A stretch of DNA of 6,991 nucleotides, from positions 1 through 6,991 of the forward strand of contig JAFSHE010000023.1 of the NCBI GenBank assembly GCA_017440445.1. The letters are read 5' to 3'. The notes beneath the pieces are model-generated. The model worked only from the letters and a program-made list of their open reading frames with translations. It ran no database searches and was not told the origin of the DNA. Positions within the stretch are counted from its first letter, which is position 1. The number at the start of each line of letters is the position of its first letter. The translations under genes and the position numbers were made by a program. Below are positions 6,774-6,991 of this stretch, in pieces. The DNA comes from Oscillospiraceae bacterium (lineage in GTDB: Bacteria; Bacillota_A; Clostridia; Oscillospirales; Ruminococcaceae).

Positions 6774-6799
6774 ATTAATAATAGCAATAAACTTATTGC
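6770..6799 (+). promoter_or_regulatory. Two adjacent palindromes over the glgA start site
   Basis: TATTATTAATAATA (6770-6783) is a perfect 14-bp palindrome overlapping the -10 box and the predicted transcription start. It is directly followed by GCAATAA-AC-TTATTGC (6784-6799), a perfect 7-bp dyad with a 2-nt centre. The second is too tightly spaced for a good RNA hairpin and better suits a dimeric repressor site. The symmetry is seen directly; operator function and the protein involved are inference. Confidence 0.5.
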
Positions 6800-6825
6800 C
6801 TAAAAAATTTCGGAGGAAAACTGCT

Positions 6826-6991
6826 ATGAGAATTCTTTATGCTGCCAGTGAGGCTTTACCCTTTGCCGCTTCGGGCGGTCTTGCAGATGTTGCAGGCTCT
6901 CTGCCTAAGGCTCTTTGCGCTGCAGGTCATGAGGCTTGCGTTGTAATGCCCTATTATGTAAACACACTGAAACCCGAACAGAAGGAGAAGA
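6826..6991 (+). CDS. glgA: Glycogen synthase, GT5 family (5' part)
   Basis: First 55 codons of a glycogen/starch synthase, which extends alpha-1,4-glucan chains from ADP-glucose in the cytoplasm; the gene runs off the window. The N-terminus [19 protein letters not shown], then [11 protein letters not shown], aligns without gaps to the GT5 start (ILxxxSExxPxxKxGGLADVxGxLPxAL), and VVMPYY follows as expected. GGAGG (6812-6816) lies 9 nt before ATG 6826. Notably the Lys of the K-x-G-G-L motif (Lys15 in E. coli GlgA, which contacts ADP-glucose) is Ala15 here, giving ASGGL. GlgA is the likeliest call because of the GGLADV context, but a GT5 paralogue with changed donor use is possible. It has its own promoter. 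Neighbouring glgC, glgB or glgP are not in view. Confidence 0.88.
   Translation, partial: MRILYAASEALPFAASGGLADVAGSLPKALCAAGHEACVVMPYYVNTLKPEQKEK

Noticed and set aside
1..6991. CRISPR, transposon, phage or toxin-antitoxin content
   Set aside because: No regularly spaced repeats, transposase or integrase motifs, target-site duplications or small paired genes were found.

Overview
The window reads as a stretch of a Firmicutes (Clostridia) chromosome. A Ruminococcus-like member of the Oscillospiraceae is the best guess. This rests on three things: strong AGGAGG-type ribosome binding sites, the mix of genes (class I mannose-6-phosphate isomerase, ROK glucokinase, an E. coli/Bacillus-type IlvD, a glycogen synthase), and codon use in the metabolic genes. 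The species call is inference. All seven genes lie on the + strand; the first and last are cut by the window edges.

Positions 1-3345 look like one metabolic run: the 3' two thirds of manA, a ROK-family sugar kinase (671-1621) and ilvD (1690-3345). The gaps are only 37 and 68 nt, with no clear terminator between the genes. ManA and the kinase both feed hexose 6-phosphates into glycolysis. IlvD makes the 2-keto acid precursors of valine, isoleucine and leucine, and is an unusual partner. The kinase-ilvD gap can fold into a hairpin with a competing alternative.

A 10-bp stem-loop (3363-3388) closes ilvD. Next come two visibly more AT-rich genes: an LTA-synthase-like membrane phosphotransferase of the sulfatase superfamily (3413-5218), followed by a good intrinsic terminator, and a very small site-2-protease-type (M50) membrane metalloprotease (5281-5847). 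The protease gene has no visible Shine-Dalgarno sequence.

Positions 5848-6705 form a self-contained, apparently highly expressed unit. It has a perfect consensus promoter (TTGACA-17-TATAAT), an AGGAGG site, an AIM24/TIGR00266-family gene of unknown function and a strong terminator. The window ends with the promoter and first 55 codons of glgA (glycogen synthase). Two adjacent perfect palindromes sit over the glgA transcription start, and the usual ADP-glucose-contacting Lys near the N-terminus is replaced by Ala.

No CRISPR array, mobile element, tRNA, rRNA or clear new multi-gene system is visible. The most worthwhile leads are the glgA control region and active-site change, the AIM24 unit, and the minimal M50 protease with its odd start. 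No stretch over 300 bases lacks a gene; the longest gaps (5848-5995 and 6665-6825) are annotated below.
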